Shown piece by piece: positions 1-9,929 of a DNA stretch of 64,000 nt. This DNA comes from Agrobacterium tumefaciens (GTDB taxonomy: Bacteria; Pseudomonadota; Alphaproteobacteria; Rhizobiales; Rhizobiaceae), in contig CP048470.1 of NCBI GenBank assembly GCA_025559845.1, positions 162,001 through 226,000 of the forward strand. Direction: 5' to 3'. The translations under genes were made by a program, and so were the position numbers. The number at the start of each line of letters is the position of its first letter. Positions within the stretch are counted from its first letter, which is position 1. The notes beneath the pieces are model-generated. The model saw nothing but the letters and a program-made list of their open reading frames with translations. It was not told the DNA's origin and ran no database searches.

Positions 1-209
1 CCGTCGAGGGTCGGATTTTCAGGGATGAAGCCGGCTCCGGAGAAGATCTCCGAATTCGTCTTGAAGCTTGCTCCCACCAGCCAGATGAGCGGGTAGAGCA
101 TCAAAAGTCCGACCGCAAACAACAGCACATAGCGAATGCTGGTGGAAATCAGGTTCAGCTTGGCGCGACGGGCGGCCTGGACTTCGTTGAGGGTTAAAAC
201 ATCCGTCAT
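1..209 (-). CDS. Carbohydrate ABC transporter permease (MalG type), N-terminal part
   Basis: Only the first 69 codons are inside the window; the gene continues past the left edge. The ATG at 209 is followed by a charged cytoplasmic stretch and one hydrophobic helix (about residues 25-47), then a segment that looks like the first periplasmic loop of a binding-protein-dependent sugar permease ('SFKTNSEIF'). It starts 4 bases after the stop of the upstream permease gene, so the two are translated as a pair, as is normal for the two membrane subunits of CUT1 importers. The substrate cannot be told from what is visible. Confidence 0.8.
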   Translation of the reverse strand, partial: MTDVLTLNEVQAARRAKLNLISTSIRYVLLFAVGLLMLYPLIWLVGASFKTNSEIFSGAGFIPENPTLD

Positions 210-213
210 GAGA

Positions 214-1095
214 TCAGTTCCGCTTGTCGCCGGCGTAATAGACCCATTTCTTCGAAGACCAGAAGGCTACGAGGGTCAGCACGGTGATGATGGTGAAGAG
301 GACCCATGCGATGGCAGAGGCATAGCCCATGTTGAACTTCTTGAACGCCTCGTCATAGATGTAGAGGGGCAGAAGATAGGTGGACTTCAAGGGCCCGCCT
401 TGGGTGATGATGTAGGGCCCGTTGAACTCCTGGAACGCCTGAACCATCTGCATGATGAGGTTGAAGAAGATCACCGGCGTCAGAAGAGGCAAGGTTATGA
501 AGATGAATGTCCTGACCTTCCCGGCACCGTCGATCGCCGCCGCCTCATAGAGCGACTTGTCGATGGATTGCAGCGCCGCCAAAAAGATCACCATTGCCGA
601 GCCGAACTGCCAGCAACGCAGAAGCGTGATGGTAAAGAGCGCATTTGTCGGGTCACCGAACCAGTCAACCGGACCCAGTCCGACATAACCCAGCGCCATG
701 TTAACGAGCCCTTCTGAGGCAAACATGTAGCGCCACAATACGGCAATCGCGATCGAGCCGCCGAGGATCGACGGAACATAGAAGGCCGTGCGAAAGAAAT
801 TGATGAACTGCAATCTGTAATTGAGGATCGCGGCAATGAAGAGCGCGAAGGCAAGCTTCAGCGGCACGGTCAGAAAGACGTAGAACAATGTCACGTTCAA
901 CGACTTCATGAAGGTGCGGTCACGGGTAAACAGGCGCTCGTAATTGGCAAGCCCCGCCCAGGTCGGGTCGCTCATCAGATCGTAGCGCGTGAAGCTGAGA
1001 TAGAGAGAGCCGAGAAACGGAATTGCGGTAAAGACCAGCAGTCCGATGATATAGGGCGCGAGATACCCCAGCCCCAGAAGGCGTTGAGATTTCAT
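214..1095 (-). CDS. Carbohydrate ABC transporter permease (MalF/UgpA type)
   Basis: A 293-residue inner-membrane permease subunit with about six hydrophobic helices and the conserved EAA loop near 'YEAAAIDGAGKVRTFIFITL', which docks on the ATPase. An upstream extension is open to 1290, but the ATG at 1095 is preferred: it has a purine-rich ribosome site just ahead and gives the usual family N-terminus ('GYLAPYIIGLLVF'). The partner permease follows after 4 bases. A divergent AraC-family regulator starts at 1305, so the 209 bases between probably hold both promoters. The family imports sugars or sugar derivatives; the exact substrate is unknown. Confidence 0.88.
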   Translation of the reverse strand: MKSQRLLGLGYLAPYIIGLLVFTAIPFLGSLYLSFTRYDLMSDPTWAGLANYERLFTRDRTFMKSLNVTLFYVFLTVPLKLAFALFIAAILNYRLQFINFFRTAFYVPSILGGSIAIAVLWRYMFASEGLVNMALGYVGLGPVDWFGDPTNALFTITLLRCWQFGSAMVIFLAALQSIDKSLYEAAAIDGAGKVRTFIFITLPLLTPVIFFNLIMQMVQAFQEFNGPYIITQGGPLKSTYLLPLYIYDEAFKKFNMGYASAIAWVLFTIITVLTLVAFWSSKKWVYYAGDKRN

Positions 1096-1304
1096 AACGC
1101 TCCCCCCCGCGCCTCGAAGAGGCACGTATTCCTGAATACAATTTCGTACAAGTGATTCTCCCGAAGCGGCCAGCGAAGCACGTGCAAATGCGCGGTTCGC
1201 CGCACTCCATCTCCTCCCGGATCGATGCAGCGCTGGTAGGCGGTTTATGTTGTATAAAAACCAAAATTCGCTAGGAAGGTGAATTAACAAAGAGGAGGAA
1301 AAAG

Positions 1305-2234
1305 ATGGACGAAATCGAAGGTGGAATTCTATCCACCATTCCGCCTGCCGCTCTCACGCTCAACCTGACGCGTGCCACGATCAAGATGGAACATTCACGT
1401 ACCTGGCAAATCGACAAGTCCAATCAGGTCGATGACCTCATCATCTGCCTTGAAGGACAGGGGCACTATCTGGTGGACGGTGAGCCGCGTGTGCTCGAGC
1501 CAGGTGACGCCATGTTGATTTCCAGAGGACAACGTTTTGTCGGCTGGAATGAAAAGACGACGACCTATCGGGGTATCGCCCAGCATTTCACGCTCGACAT
1601 TTACGGACGGCACAACCTGATCGCGCAGATGGATCTGAAGCCAAAGCTTCATCTCAGTCGCTGGCCGTTGCTCGAACCACTTGCCCGCCATTATCGCCAA
1701 AGCGCACCGCCGTCCTCCGTCACCCTTCTCCAGCACCATCTGTTCATGGTGCTGTTGATCGCATTCATCGATGATGCGTTCCTCGGCTGGATCGACCGCC
1801 CGAGCTTTCAGCCGGAAGGGGCGGAAGCACTTGATCTCGCCGTCATGAAAGCTGTCACGATGATCTCGGCCAACCCTCTCGATCCGGACATCGCTTTAAC
1901 TGCGACCGAGGCTGCGCCCTACAATCGGGATTATTTCCTGCGGGAATTCCAGAAGCGAGTCGGGAGGACGCCGAGAAAATATCAGGAGTTCAAACGTATG
2001 GAACGTGCCATGCATTTCCTCGAAGCGGGGCTTTCAGTTGCTTCGGCGGGAGTAGAGGTCGGCTATACCGATCCCTATTATTTTTCACGTATGTTCAAGA
2101 GAACACTTGGGCTCAGTCCACGCGATCACATGAACAAGATCAGACGAAGCAGGCACGGTAACCTTTTGCAACTCGACGAGCGCGAACAACAGGAAGCGCT
2201 GGCCCAACAGACTGAAAAAGCCCCGCTGGTTTAG
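1305..2234 (+). CDS. AraC-family transcriptional regulator with N-terminal cupin-like domain
   Basis: A 309-residue protein. The N-terminal half looks like the beta-barrel effector-binding domain of AraC proteins ('GQGHYLVDGEPRVLEPGDAMLI', residues about 50-75). The C-terminal 100 residues carry the two helix-turn-helix motifs of the family, ending in 'VGYTDPYYFSRMFKRTLGLS'. A strong ribosome site (GAGGAGG) precedes the ATG. It is divergent from the sugar ABC permease operon, so it most likely controls that importer in response to its substrate. The stop codon lies inside a hairpin that probably ends transcription coming from the opposite side. Confidence 0.9.
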   Translation: MDEIEGGILSTIPPAALTLNLTRATIKMEHSRTWQIDKSNQVDDLIICLEGQGHYLVDGEPRVLEPGDAMLISRGQRFVGWNEKTTTYRGIAQHFTLDIYGRHNLIAQMDLKPKLHLSRWPLLEPLARHYRQSAPPSSVTLLQHHLFMVLLIAFIDDAFLGWIDRPSFQPEGAEALDLAVMKAVTMISANPLDPDIALTATEAAPYNRDYFLREFQKRVGRTPRKYQEFKRMERAMHFLEAGLSVASAGVEVGYTDPYYFSRMFKRTLGLSPRDHMNKIRRSRHGNLLQLDEREQQEALAQQTEKAPLV

Positions 2235-2241
2235 CGAGGCT
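2215..2241 (-). terminator. Rho-independent terminator of the TRAP operon
   Basis: A 9-bp stem (one U-G wobble on the minus strand) with a 5-nt loop, at 2219-2227 and 2233-2241. It is followed on the minus strand by five T (2215-2219). It overlaps the stop codon of the convergent AraC gene and lies just after the DctM gene. Confidence 0.7.
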
Positions 2242-2264
2242 TCTGATTTGGAGACGATAATCGC

Positions 2265-3545
2265 TTACCGGAAAAGTGAGGGAAGCCAGAGCGAAAGCGC
2301 GGGGATATAGGTGACGGCAAGAAGAACCGCGACGCTTGCCCCGAAGAACGGCCAGATGGTGCGCATCGCCTCGCGGATTGAAATCCCTCCCACAGCACAT
2401 CCGACGAACAGAACCGTCCCAACGGGCGGTGTGTTGAGACCGATACCGGCATTTAGGATCATGACGACGCCGAAATGAACCGGGTCAATGCCAAAGGCTT
2501 TGACGACCGGCAATAGAACCGGCGTCGAAATAATCACCATCGGCGCCATGTCCATGAACGTTCCGAGCACGAGCAAGATGACGTTGATGACCAGGAGAAC
2601 AATGATTGGATTGTCGGAGATCGCACTGATTGCCGCAATCATCAGCGTCTGCACCTGGAGGAACGCCATCAGCCAGCCGAAGGACGCAGCCGTGCCAATA
2701 ACAAGCAACACCATCGCGGTGGTGCGGACCGCCCCCATGACGGCTTCGACAAAACCGTGCCAGTCCAGCTCCCGATACACCAGCATCGCGACGAGAAAAG
2801 CATAAAGCACGGCAATGCATGAACTTTCCGTCGCCGTGAAGACGCCGGAACGTACACCACCAAAGATGATGCCGATCAGAAGAATTCCTGGGAAAGACGC
2901 CAGGAGATAATACATCAGCTTCGAAAAGCCCGGGAACGGCTCAGACGGATATCCCTTGCGACGCGCAACGATATAAGCCGTGACCATGAGCGCCAACGCC
3001 AGGAGAAGTCCTGGAATGATGCCTGCCGTGAAAAGATCGGCAACGGAGACGTTACCGCCCGCGGCAATCGAATAGAGGATCATGTTGTGGGATGGCGGGA
3101 TCATCAAGGCAATGATGGCGGCGTTAACAGTGACGTTGACGGCATAGTCGCGATCATAACCACGCTTGGCCATTTGCGGGATCATCAATCCCCCCACAGC
3201 CGATGCATCGGCGACGGCTGATCCCGAGATCCCGCCAAAAAGCGTCGAGGCGACAATGTTGACCTGACCAAGTCCACCTCGAAGATGACCGACAAGGCCG
3301 GCTGCAAAGCGGATCAACCGGTTGGCGATCCCACCACGAACCATCAGGTCGCCTGCGAAGATGAAAAACGGGATCGCCATCATGGCAAAGACATTCATCC
3401 CGGAATTCATCTGCTGGAACACCACGATAGGTGGCAGCCCGAGATAAAGGACCGTGGCAAAGGACGCGATGCCCAGGCAGAATGCGATCGGCGTGCCGAT
3501 CATCATCAGCAAGGTAAAGACACCAAAAAGGATAGCGTAGGCCAT
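2265..3545 (-). CDS. TRAP transporter large permease (DctM type)
   Basis: A 426-residue, very hydrophobic protein with about 12 helices, the normal size for the DctM ion-coupled permease of tripartite ATP-independent periplasmic transporters. Family segments seen include the N-terminal 'MIGTPIAFCLGIASF' and 'GGISGSAVADASAVGG'. Its ATG overlaps the stop of the DctQ gene. In its setting, downstream of gli/gci/kdgD, the carried substrate is very likely a hexuronate (galacturonate or glucuronate) or an aldarate. It acts in the inner membrane and is sodium- or proton-driven. Confidence 0.95.
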   Translation of the reverse strand: MAYAILFGVFTLLMMIGTPIAFCLGIASFATVLYLGLPPIVVFQQMNSGMNVFAMMAIPFFIFAGDLMVRGGIANRLIRFAAGLVGHLRGGLGQVNIVASTLFGGISGSAVADASAVGGLMIPQMAKRGYDRDYAVNVTVNAAIIALMIPPSHNMILYSIAAGGNVSVADLFTAGIIPGLLLALALMVTAYIVARRKGYPSEPFPGFSKLMYYLLASFPGILLIGIIFGGVRSGVFTATESSCIAVLYAFLVAMLVYRELDWHGFVEAVMGAVRTTAMVLLVIGTAASFGWLMAFLQVQTLMIAAISAISDNPIIVLLVINVILLVLGTFMDMAPMVIISTPVLLPVVKAFGIDPVHFGVVMILNAGIGLNTPPVGTVLFVGCAVGGISIREAMRTIWPFFGASVAVLLAVTYIPALSLWLPSLFR

Positions 3546-4066
3546 TATGCCGCCTCCTGCACGAGAACGTCAGCTGCAATATCTTCACCGATGGCGAGAT
3601 CGACGAAACGTTCTGCCGCAAACAGCGCAATCAGGAAGCCACCGGCAATCAGGGGGAAGAAATCAACTCCGCCCGGCCAGCCCAGAACCGGGATCGTCGC
3701 CGTCCAGGTCCCCATGGAAAGAGACGTGCCGTACCACGCCATGCCGACGCCAAAAAAGAAGATCAGCGCAAGGCTTGTCATGTCCATACCGACCTGCACG
3801 CGTGGCGGCATCAGATACCGGACGATATCCAGTCCCAAGTGGACGCTCTCACGAACGCCAACAGCGGCACCCAGCATGATGAACCATGACATCAGATGCA
3901 GGGAGAGTGGTTCGGACCAGCTTGGAGAGTCATTCAGGATGTAACGGGCAAAGACCTGCCATCCGACGATCAGCGTCATGGCGATCATGCCGATCCCCGC
4001 AATATAAAGGGATGCTCGGCTAAGGACACCAAGCACCGGGCGTATCGCCCTCATAAAATGTCGCAT
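3545..4066 (-). CDS. TRAP transporter small permease (DctQ type)
   Basis: A 173-residue protein with four predicted membrane helices and the DctQ features 'GWQVFARYILNDSPSWSEPLSLHLM' (split here only for naming) in helices 1-2. It is the small membrane subunit that holds the large permease and the periplasmic receptor together. The start at 4066 has GAGGAGG ahead of it. It overlaps the DctM gene and follows the receptor gene after 72 bases that contain a strong terminator hairpin, so it is probably made in smaller amount than the receptor. Confidence 0.93.
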   Translation of the reverse strand: MRHFMRAIRPVLGVLSRASLYIAGIGMIAMTLIVGWQVFARYILNDSPSWSEPLSLHLMSWFIMLGAAVGVRESVHLGLDIVRYLMPPRVQVGMDMTSLALIFFFGVGMAWYGTSLSMGTWTATIPVLGWPGGVDFFPLIAGGFLIALFAAERFVDLAIGEDIAADVLVQEAA

Positions 4067-4099
4067 TGTGTTTTTCCTCCTCTATTGAGGCACGCCAAG

Positions 4100-4127
4100 A
4101 AAAAACCGGCCCTGTCCCCAGAGCCGG
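4100..4127 (-). terminator. Intra-operon terminator/attenuator between TRAP receptor and permease genes
   Basis: On the minus strand a 9-bp stem (4119-4127 with 4106-4114, one G-U pair) with a 4-nt loop is followed by six T. It sits between the receptor gene and the DctQ gene, so it should stop most transcripts after the receptor and let a fraction through to the permeases. Confidence 0.75.
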
Positions 4128-4138
4128 CTTTCCTGTGA

Positions 4139-5116
4139 TCACTTGACCGCTTTGACGCGTTCCAGAAGATCTTTCATCTTCGGATCGGTGACGAACTTGT
4201 CGTAGACCGGCGCCATCGCGGCGGCGAATTCCTCCTTGTTCACCTTGATGACATTGGCGCCACCGGCACGAACCTTCTCCTCGGACGCCTTCTCGCGGGC
4301 GCTCCACAATTCGCGCATTTTGCCGACAGAATCCTTGGCAGCCTGACGAACAAGCGCCTGGTCTTCCGGCGTCAGCTTGTCCCAGGTGACCTTGGAGATT
4401 ACGAGAATTTCCGGATTAAGCGAATGTTCCGTCAGAGTGTAATTCTTGGCGACTTCGTAGTGACGTGCGGACTCGTAGGACGGCCAGTTGTTTTCAGCAC
4501 CGTCGACAACACCTGTCTCAAGTGAAGAATAAACCTCACCCATCGGCATCGGCGTCGGGTTGGCACCAAAAGCCTGCATCATCGAAATCCAGAGGTCTGA
4601 CTGCTGAACCCGGATTTTCAGGCCCTTGAGGTCTGCCAGTTTCTCGATAGGCTTTTTCGTGGTGTAGAACGAGCGCGCGCCGGAATCATAAAACGCAAGA
4701 CCGACAAGGCCATGCGGTTCGAACGCTGCAAGCACCTCGTCACCGATCGGGCCATCTACGGTGTTGTGCATGTGCTCGGTCGAGCGGAACAAAAACGGCA
4801 GACCAAGAACGGTTGTTTCCTTGACCAGGTTGTTGAAGGGCGCTGCGTTGACGCGGTTCATATCGATGACGCCGAAACGGGTCTGTTCGATCGTGTCCTT
4901 TTCACCACCAAGGACGGCGTTGTTCATAACTTGAACCTTGATGCGTCCCTTGGATCGCTCTGCGAGGAGCTCACCCATGTATTTCACCGCTTCGACGGTC
5001 GGATAACCGTCAGGGTGAATGTCGGCAGAGCGCAAGGTAATTTCCTGCGCCTGTGCCGAAATGCCGGAAAGCGCCATACCCATGGCGACACAAAGCATGC
5101 CTGCTATCTTTTTCAT
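4139..5116 (-). CDS. TRAP transporter periplasmic substrate receptor (DctP type)
   Basis: A 325-residue secreted protein. It has a signal peptide (about residues 1-23, cut after 'ISAQA') and the DctP fold. The substrate-carboxylate-binding segment is visible around 'GLKIRVQQSDLWISMMQAFG', where the arginine of 'IRV' is the family's carboxylate clamp. Reading is open upstream to 5197, but the ATG at 5116 starts the signal peptide and has GGAGGAAG before it. With the hexuronate enzymes in the same operon, the ligand is probably D-galacturonate/D-glucuronate or the matching aldaric acid. Confidence 0.93.
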   Translation of the reverse strand: MKKIAGMLCVAMGMALSGISAQAQEITLRSADIHPDGYPTVEAVKYMGELLAERSKGRIKVQVMNNAVLGGEKDTIEQTRFGVIDMNRVNAAPFNNLVKETTVLGLPFLFRSTEHMHNTVDGPIGDEVLAAFEPHGLVGLAFYDSGARSFYTTKKPIEKLADLKGLKIRVQQSDLWISMMQAFGANPTPMPMGEVYSSLETGVVDGAENNWPSYESARHYEVAKNYTLTEHSLNPEILVISKVTWDKLTPEDQALVRQAAKDSVGKMRELWSAREKASEEKVRAGGANVIKVNKEEFAAAMAPVYDKFVTDPKMKDLLERVKAVK

Positions 5117-5256
5117 TGTCTTCCTCCTCCGTTGTACGGCCAGACCCTCCCCAGGATCATTGACCGAATTTTCCCGCCCGTCCGGGCCGGTATGCAAGAC
5201 CTTTCATAGAAATTCGCCCGTAGAAGCCATTCCCCTTCCACCGGTATCAAAATTCA

Positions 5257-6135
5257 TTAAACAGCCGAAAACGGCGGCAACTTGAACAACGCTTCTGGGT
5301 TCTCCACCAGTGCCAGATGGCGCGCCTTTTCATCCGGCAGCCATCCGAGGACGAGGTCTGCCAAACGCGCGTCATCAGGATAGAGCGCCGTCTCCCTGAT
5401 CGAATTATGTGGCCAGTTGGTCCCCCAGACGATCCGCTCTGGTGCGTGGCGGGCGAGCCGGCGCGAAAACGCCCCGACATCGTCATAAGGCCAGGCCTGG
5501 CGTGCGCTCTCGTAAACGCCGGCGAACTTGAACCAGACATTTCCGCGGTCGATCAGCTTCAAAAGTGCTGCAACCTCCGGGCCTTCCGGGTCGATCCCCT
5601 TGAAGAACTTGCCATGGTGATCGAACACCCAACGTGCACGCACTTTCTCCAGCCGCGGCAGATGTTCGAGAAGATTGTTGCCGTCGAACTGGATCGCAAT
5701 CATCCAGTCTGCAGAAACCGCCCGTGCATCGACGGATTCCAGATAGGAAAGATCTACCGCTCCTCCCGGCAGATCCATGATCCGGGCACCAACTGCGCCG
5801 GCAGCCGAAAGACGCTCGATATCGGTATCCGTCGTCGTGTCATCGATGATCACCACGCCGCGCGCAACATCGCCCATAGCCGCAACGCAAGCCAGAGTGT
5901 TGTCGTTGTTGCGCTGATGCGCGTTGCCCTGCGTGATAATCACCCGGTCAACACCGAGCCATGTCATCAGCTTGCGATAATCGTCCGGCTGCGGTAACGC
6001 GCCCGGCGGGAGGCCTGGACCACCGGCAAGCGCCGGATATCCGGGAAGATACATATGCATCTGTGCGTCGACCGCCCCCCTTGGAAAGGCAGGGGACGGT
6101 GCAACACCTGAGAGTTTGCGTTCGAGCGCGCTCAT
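5257..6135 (-). CDS. gli: Galactaro-delta-lactone isomerase-like amidohydrolase
   Basis: A 292-residue member of the amidohydrolase superfamily (COG3618 class), with 'DAQMHMYLPGYP' at the N-terminus and 'WGTNWPHNS' near the C-terminus as the family's metal or active-site strands. In Agrobacterium an enzyme of this type next to gci converts galactaro-1,5-lactone (the product of uronate dehydrogenase) to the 1,4-lactone. The gene overlaps the stop of gci (ATGA), and kdgD lies further upstream, which makes this assignment strong. The function is inferred from family and gene order, not from the active-site residues alone. Confidence 0.85.
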   Translation of the reverse strand: MSALERKLSGVAPSPAFPRGAVDAQMHMYLPGYPALAGGPGLPPGALPQPDDYRKLMTWLGVDRVIITQGNAHQRNNDNTLACVAAMGDVARGVVIIDDTTTDTDIERLSAAGAVGARIMDLPGGAVDLSYLESVDARAVSADWMIAIQFDGNNLLEHLPRLEKVRARWVFDHHGKFFKGIDPEGPEVAALLKLIDRGNVWFKFAGVYESARQAWPYDDVGAFSRRLARHAPERIVWGTNWPHNSIRETALYPDDARLADLVLGWLPDEKARHLALVENPEALFKLPPFSAV

Positions 6136-7268
6136 GCGTCAGGCATCCTGAACTGTTGAAGTGCCTCACGATTGATCTCAATGCCGAGGCCAGGCGCATT
6201 CGGGATGGCGACAACACCGTCCACCGCCTCAATCGGGGTCTTCAGGATCGCCTGCCGGAAAGGATTATGGGTGCGGTCAAATTCCATGATTGGTTCGATC
6301 GGGTTAACGCGAACCGGGTCCGGCGTCATGGCTGCCATGAATTGCAATGCGGCGGCAATCTGCACGCCCGTCCCCCAGACGTGCGGCACGATACGAACGC
6401 CGTGCAGTGTCGCAAGTGTCGCAATTTTCTGCGTCTCGGAAAAACCGCCACATCCGCAGAGATCAGGCTGCAGAATATCGACGGCCCCGCTCGAAAGGGC
6501 CTGCCACATGCCGTAGCGGGAATGCCACGTCTCGCCGCCTGCAACCGGAATTGGCTGTCCGGCGCGAACGCGAGCATAGGCATCGAGCTGCTCGGGAACG
6601 ACCGGCTCTTCAAACCAGTCAATGCCATATTCCGCTGCCCGGTTGCCAACCGTGATGGCTTCCTGAACCGTATAACCGTGATTGCCGTCGATCATCAGAC
6701 GCATATCAGGCCCGATTGCTTCGCGCACAGCCTTGATCACCGCCAGATCTTCTTCAAGACCGAAACCGATCTTGATCTTGCAGGCATGAAACCCCTGTTT
6801 GCGGCGTTCGGACATTTCGGCCGCGTTGTCAGAAACGCGGTCGACACCATCGCGCTTGAAGCTTCCGGTCGCGTAGGCCTTGACACTTTCACGCCAGCGA
6901 CCGCCAAGCAGCATCGAAACGGATGCACCGTAATGTTTGCCTTTGATATCCCAAAGCGCGATGTCGATACCGGACAGCGCAGTCAAAGTCAGACCGCGCT
7001 GCCCCTGATCACGTAGGGCATTGTAGAGGATTGCCCAGATCTTTTCTGTCTCACGCGGATCCTTGCCGATCAGCCAGCCGGAATAGGCTGCGACGGTGGC
7101 CGCATTCGGACGCGCCGGACCGAGGCATTCGCCCCAGCCGACGGTTCCGTCATCGCATTCGATTTCCACCAGGACATGGGCCCGCCGATCGAACCGCATG
7201 GATGCGCTCTCGAAAGGCGTATCCAGGCGGTGTTCGAGCAAATGCGTACGGACAGCGGTGATCTTCAT
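6132..7268 (-). CDS. gci: D-galactarolactone cycloisomerase, enolase superfamily
   Basis: A 378-residue mandelate-racemase-subgroup protein. Seen in the sequence: the K-x-K base motif (K164, K166), metal ligands D194, E220 and E246 in the family spacing ('MIDGNHG', 'WFEEP', 'AGGETW'), and H296 as the partner base ('VPHVWG'). In Agrobacterium this enzyme converts galactaro- or glucaro-1,4-lactone into 3-deoxy-2-keto-hexarate by a beta-elimination and ring opening. It lies 25 bases after kdgD and overlaps gli, so the three enzymes form one translational unit. The alternative, another acid-sugar dehydratase, is unlikely given this neighbourhood. Confidence 0.9.
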   Translation of the reverse strand: MKITAVRTHLLEHRLDTPFESASMRFDRRAHVLVEIECDDGTVGWGECLGPARPNAATVAAYSGWLIGKDPRETEKIWAILYNALRDQGQRGLTLTALSGIDIALWDIKGKHYGASVSMLLGGRWRESVKAYATGSFKRDGVDRVSDNAAEMSERRKQGFHACKIKIGFGLEEDLAVIKAVREAIGPDMRLMIDGNHGYTVQEAITVGNRAAEYGIDWFEEPVVPEQLDAYARVRAGQPIPVAGGETWHSRYGMWQALSSGAVDILQPDLCGCGGFSETQKIATLATLHGVRIVPHVWGTGVQIAAALQFMAAMTPDPVRVNPIEPIMEFDRTHNPFRQAILKTPIEAVDGVVAIPNAPGLGIEINREALQQFRMPDA

Positions 7269-7293
7269 GGGCTCTCCTCCCCTTTCACCCCTA

Positions 7294-8265
<972 letters not shown>

Positions 8266-8269
8266 CAAC

Positions 8270-8292
8270 TCATCATACAACTTGTATGATGA
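8270..8292. promoter_or_regulatory. Perfect 23-bp palindrome, probable operator for the uronate GntR regulator
   Basis: TCATCATACAA, one central C, and TTGTATGATGA form an 11+1+11 perfect inverted repeat. With a single central base it makes a poor RNA hairpin, and it precedes the kdgD operon, so a protein-binding site is more likely than a terminator. It is adjacent to the -35 box of the kdgD promoter. A FadR-type regulator gene is at 10945. Related half-sites (TTGTACGA, TGTATGA) occur upstream of kduI/udh. Confidence 0.7.
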
Positions 8293-8310
8293 ATTTTTTT
8301 GGTTGGCGCA

Positions 8311-9054
8311 TCAGCGCGCCAACCAGCCTCCGTCGACATTGAGAATTGCGCCGTGAATGTAGTTCGCAGCCGGCGACGACAGGAACACAGCCGCACCAGC
8401 GATATCTTCGGAACGCCCCCACCGGTTGGCAGGGATACGCTCGAGAATCGCCTTGCTACGCGCAGCATCGGCACGCAGGGCTTCGGTATTGTTCGTTTCG
8501 ATGTAACCGGGCGCTATGGCATTGACATTGATGCCCTTGCCCGCCCATTCGTTTGCAAGGAGCTTGGTCAAACCGGCGACACCATGTTTGGCAGCCGTAT
8601 AGGCTGGAACACGGATGCCACCCTGGAACGACAGGAGCGAGGCAATATTGACCACCTTGCCGGTTTTCTCCGATGCCAGAAGTTCCTTTGCGAAGGCCTG
8701 GGTCGTGAAGAACAACGCCTTGAGATTGACGTCCATCACGTCGTCCCAATCCGCCTCCGAATATTCGACCGAATCGGCACGCCGGATGATGCCAGCATTG
8801 TTGATCAGGATATCGAAACCAGCGCCTTCAAAGACGTCCTTGGCCGCAAGCGGGTCAGCGAAGTCGATGAGGAGCGCGCTCGCCTTACCGCCCTCTTTGG
8901 CGACGATCTCGAGCGTCTCGTCGGGCGCACGGCGCGCAGCGCAGACCACCTCCGCACCGGCAGCCGCCAATCCGATTGCTATCGCTTGCCCAAGACCGGT
9001 GTTTGCACCTGTTACAAGCGCCTTACGCCCTTGAAGCGAAAAGGGATTTGTCAT
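8311..9054 (-). CDS. kduD: 2-dehydro-3-deoxy-D-gluconate 5-dehydrogenase (short-chain dehydrogenase)
   Basis: A 247-residue classical SDR with the cofactor loop TGANTGLG (15-22), NNAG (85-88), and catalytic S139, Y152 and K156. KduD reduces 3-deoxy-D-glycero-2,5-hexodiulosonate to 2-keto-3-deoxygluconate in the degradation of unsaturated galacturonate from pectin. The start overlaps the kduI stop (ATGA), and the pair kduI-kduD is the usual pathway order. A 2-deoxy-D-gluconate 3-dehydrogenase label is the same family under an older name. Confidence 0.9.
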   Translation of the reverse strand: MTNPFSLQGRKALVTGANTGLGQAIAIGLAAAGAEVVCAARRAPDETLEIVAKEGGKASALLIDFADPLAAKDVFEGAGFDILINNAGIIRRADSVEYSEADWDDVMDVNLKALFFTTQAFAKELLASEKTGKVVNIASLLSFQGGIRVPAYTAAKHGVAGLTKLLANEWAGKGINVNAIAPGYIETNNTEALRADAARSKAILERIPANRWGRSEDIAGAAVFLSSPAANYIHGAILNVDGGWLAR

Positions 9055-9875
9055 TTCAGGTCCCCCGGCTGAATGAAGTCCATGTCGGTATAGTCGACGT
9101 TATCGCCGGCCATGGCCCAGATGAACGTGTAGGAGCCGATGCCCGCGCCGGAATGAATGGACCAGGGCGGAGAAATCGCACCTTCTTCGTTGGAGATGAA
9201 GAGGTGCCTCGTCTCCTGCGGCTCGCCCATCAGATGCAGCACGCGAGACTTCTCATCCATTCCGAAATAGAGGTAAGCCTCCATGCGGCGATCATGCACG
9301 TGCGAAGGGATCGTATTCCAGACCGAGCCCTCTTCCAGCATCGTGTATCCCAGCACGAGCTGGCAGCTTTCCATGACAAGCGGGTGGATGAACTGGTTGA
9401 TTGTACGCTTGTTCGATGTTTCGACCGCACCCAGTTTGACTTCCTTGCTGTCAGCAATGGTGACGAGCTTGGCCGGAAGACTGCGGTGGGCCGGGCATGA
9501 CGTGATGTAGAAGCGACCTTGGCCAGCAAATGTTACGGCACCGGAGCCTGCACCAAGATAAAGGACATCACCGCGGTTCAAGGTATAGGTTTCACCGCCA
9601 GCACTCACGGTTCCGGTCTCGCCAACGTTGACGATACCCATTTCGCGCCGATCCAGGAATGACGGAGTCTTCGTTTCTTCGACCTTATCCAATGTCAGCG
9701 ACGCACCATCTGGCACCGCGCCACCCATAACGAAGCGGTCGTAATGGGTATAAATAAGCCGGATTTCGCCCGAGCGGAACATGTCATTTGCGAGGAAATG
9801 CTTGCGAAGCCCCTCCGTATCGAGCGTTTTGGCAAACTCTGGATTGACGGCCTGCCGCGTTTCGACGGTTAGCAT
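9051..9875 (-). CDS. kduI: 4-deoxy-L-threo-5-hexosulose-uronate ketol-isomerase
   Basis: A 274-residue cupin-fold isomerase of the KduI family. Zinc-binding histidines are visible in 'SHVHDRRMEAYLYF', and 'HSGAGIGSYTFIWAMAGDN' lies near the end. It converts 4-deoxy-5-keto-uronate (DKI) into 3-deoxy-2,5-diulosonate, the substrate of KduD. The ATG at 9875 has AAGGAGGAG in front and gives the family N-terminus; a longer reading to 9926 is not supported. It is divergent from udh, with a 131-base shared control region that carries half-sites like those of the palindrome at 8270. Confidence 0.92.
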   Translation of the reverse strand: MLTVETRQAVNPEFAKTLDTEGLRKHFLANDMFRSGEIRLIYTHYDRFVMGGAVPDGASLTLDKVEETKTPSFLDRREMGIVNVGETGTVSAGGETYTLNRGDVLYLGAGSGAVTFAGQGRFYITSCPAHRSLPAKLVTIADSKEVKLGAVETSNKRTINQFIHPLVMESCQLVLGYTMLEEGSVWNTIPSHVHDRRMEAYLYFGMDEKSRVLHLMGEPQETRHLFISNEEGAISPPWSIHSGAGIGSYTFIWAMAGDNVDYTDMDFIQPGDLK

Positions 9876-9929
9876 GAAACTCCTCCTTGGGGTTGTTGCA
9901 AGAAACACATAATATATGTTATCCACTTA

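Noticed and set aside
8270-8292. Reading the 23-bp palindrome as a terminator of kduD
   Set aside because: The T run lies on the wrong side for the minus-strand genes, and a one-base centre cannot form a good RNA loop; an operator fits better.
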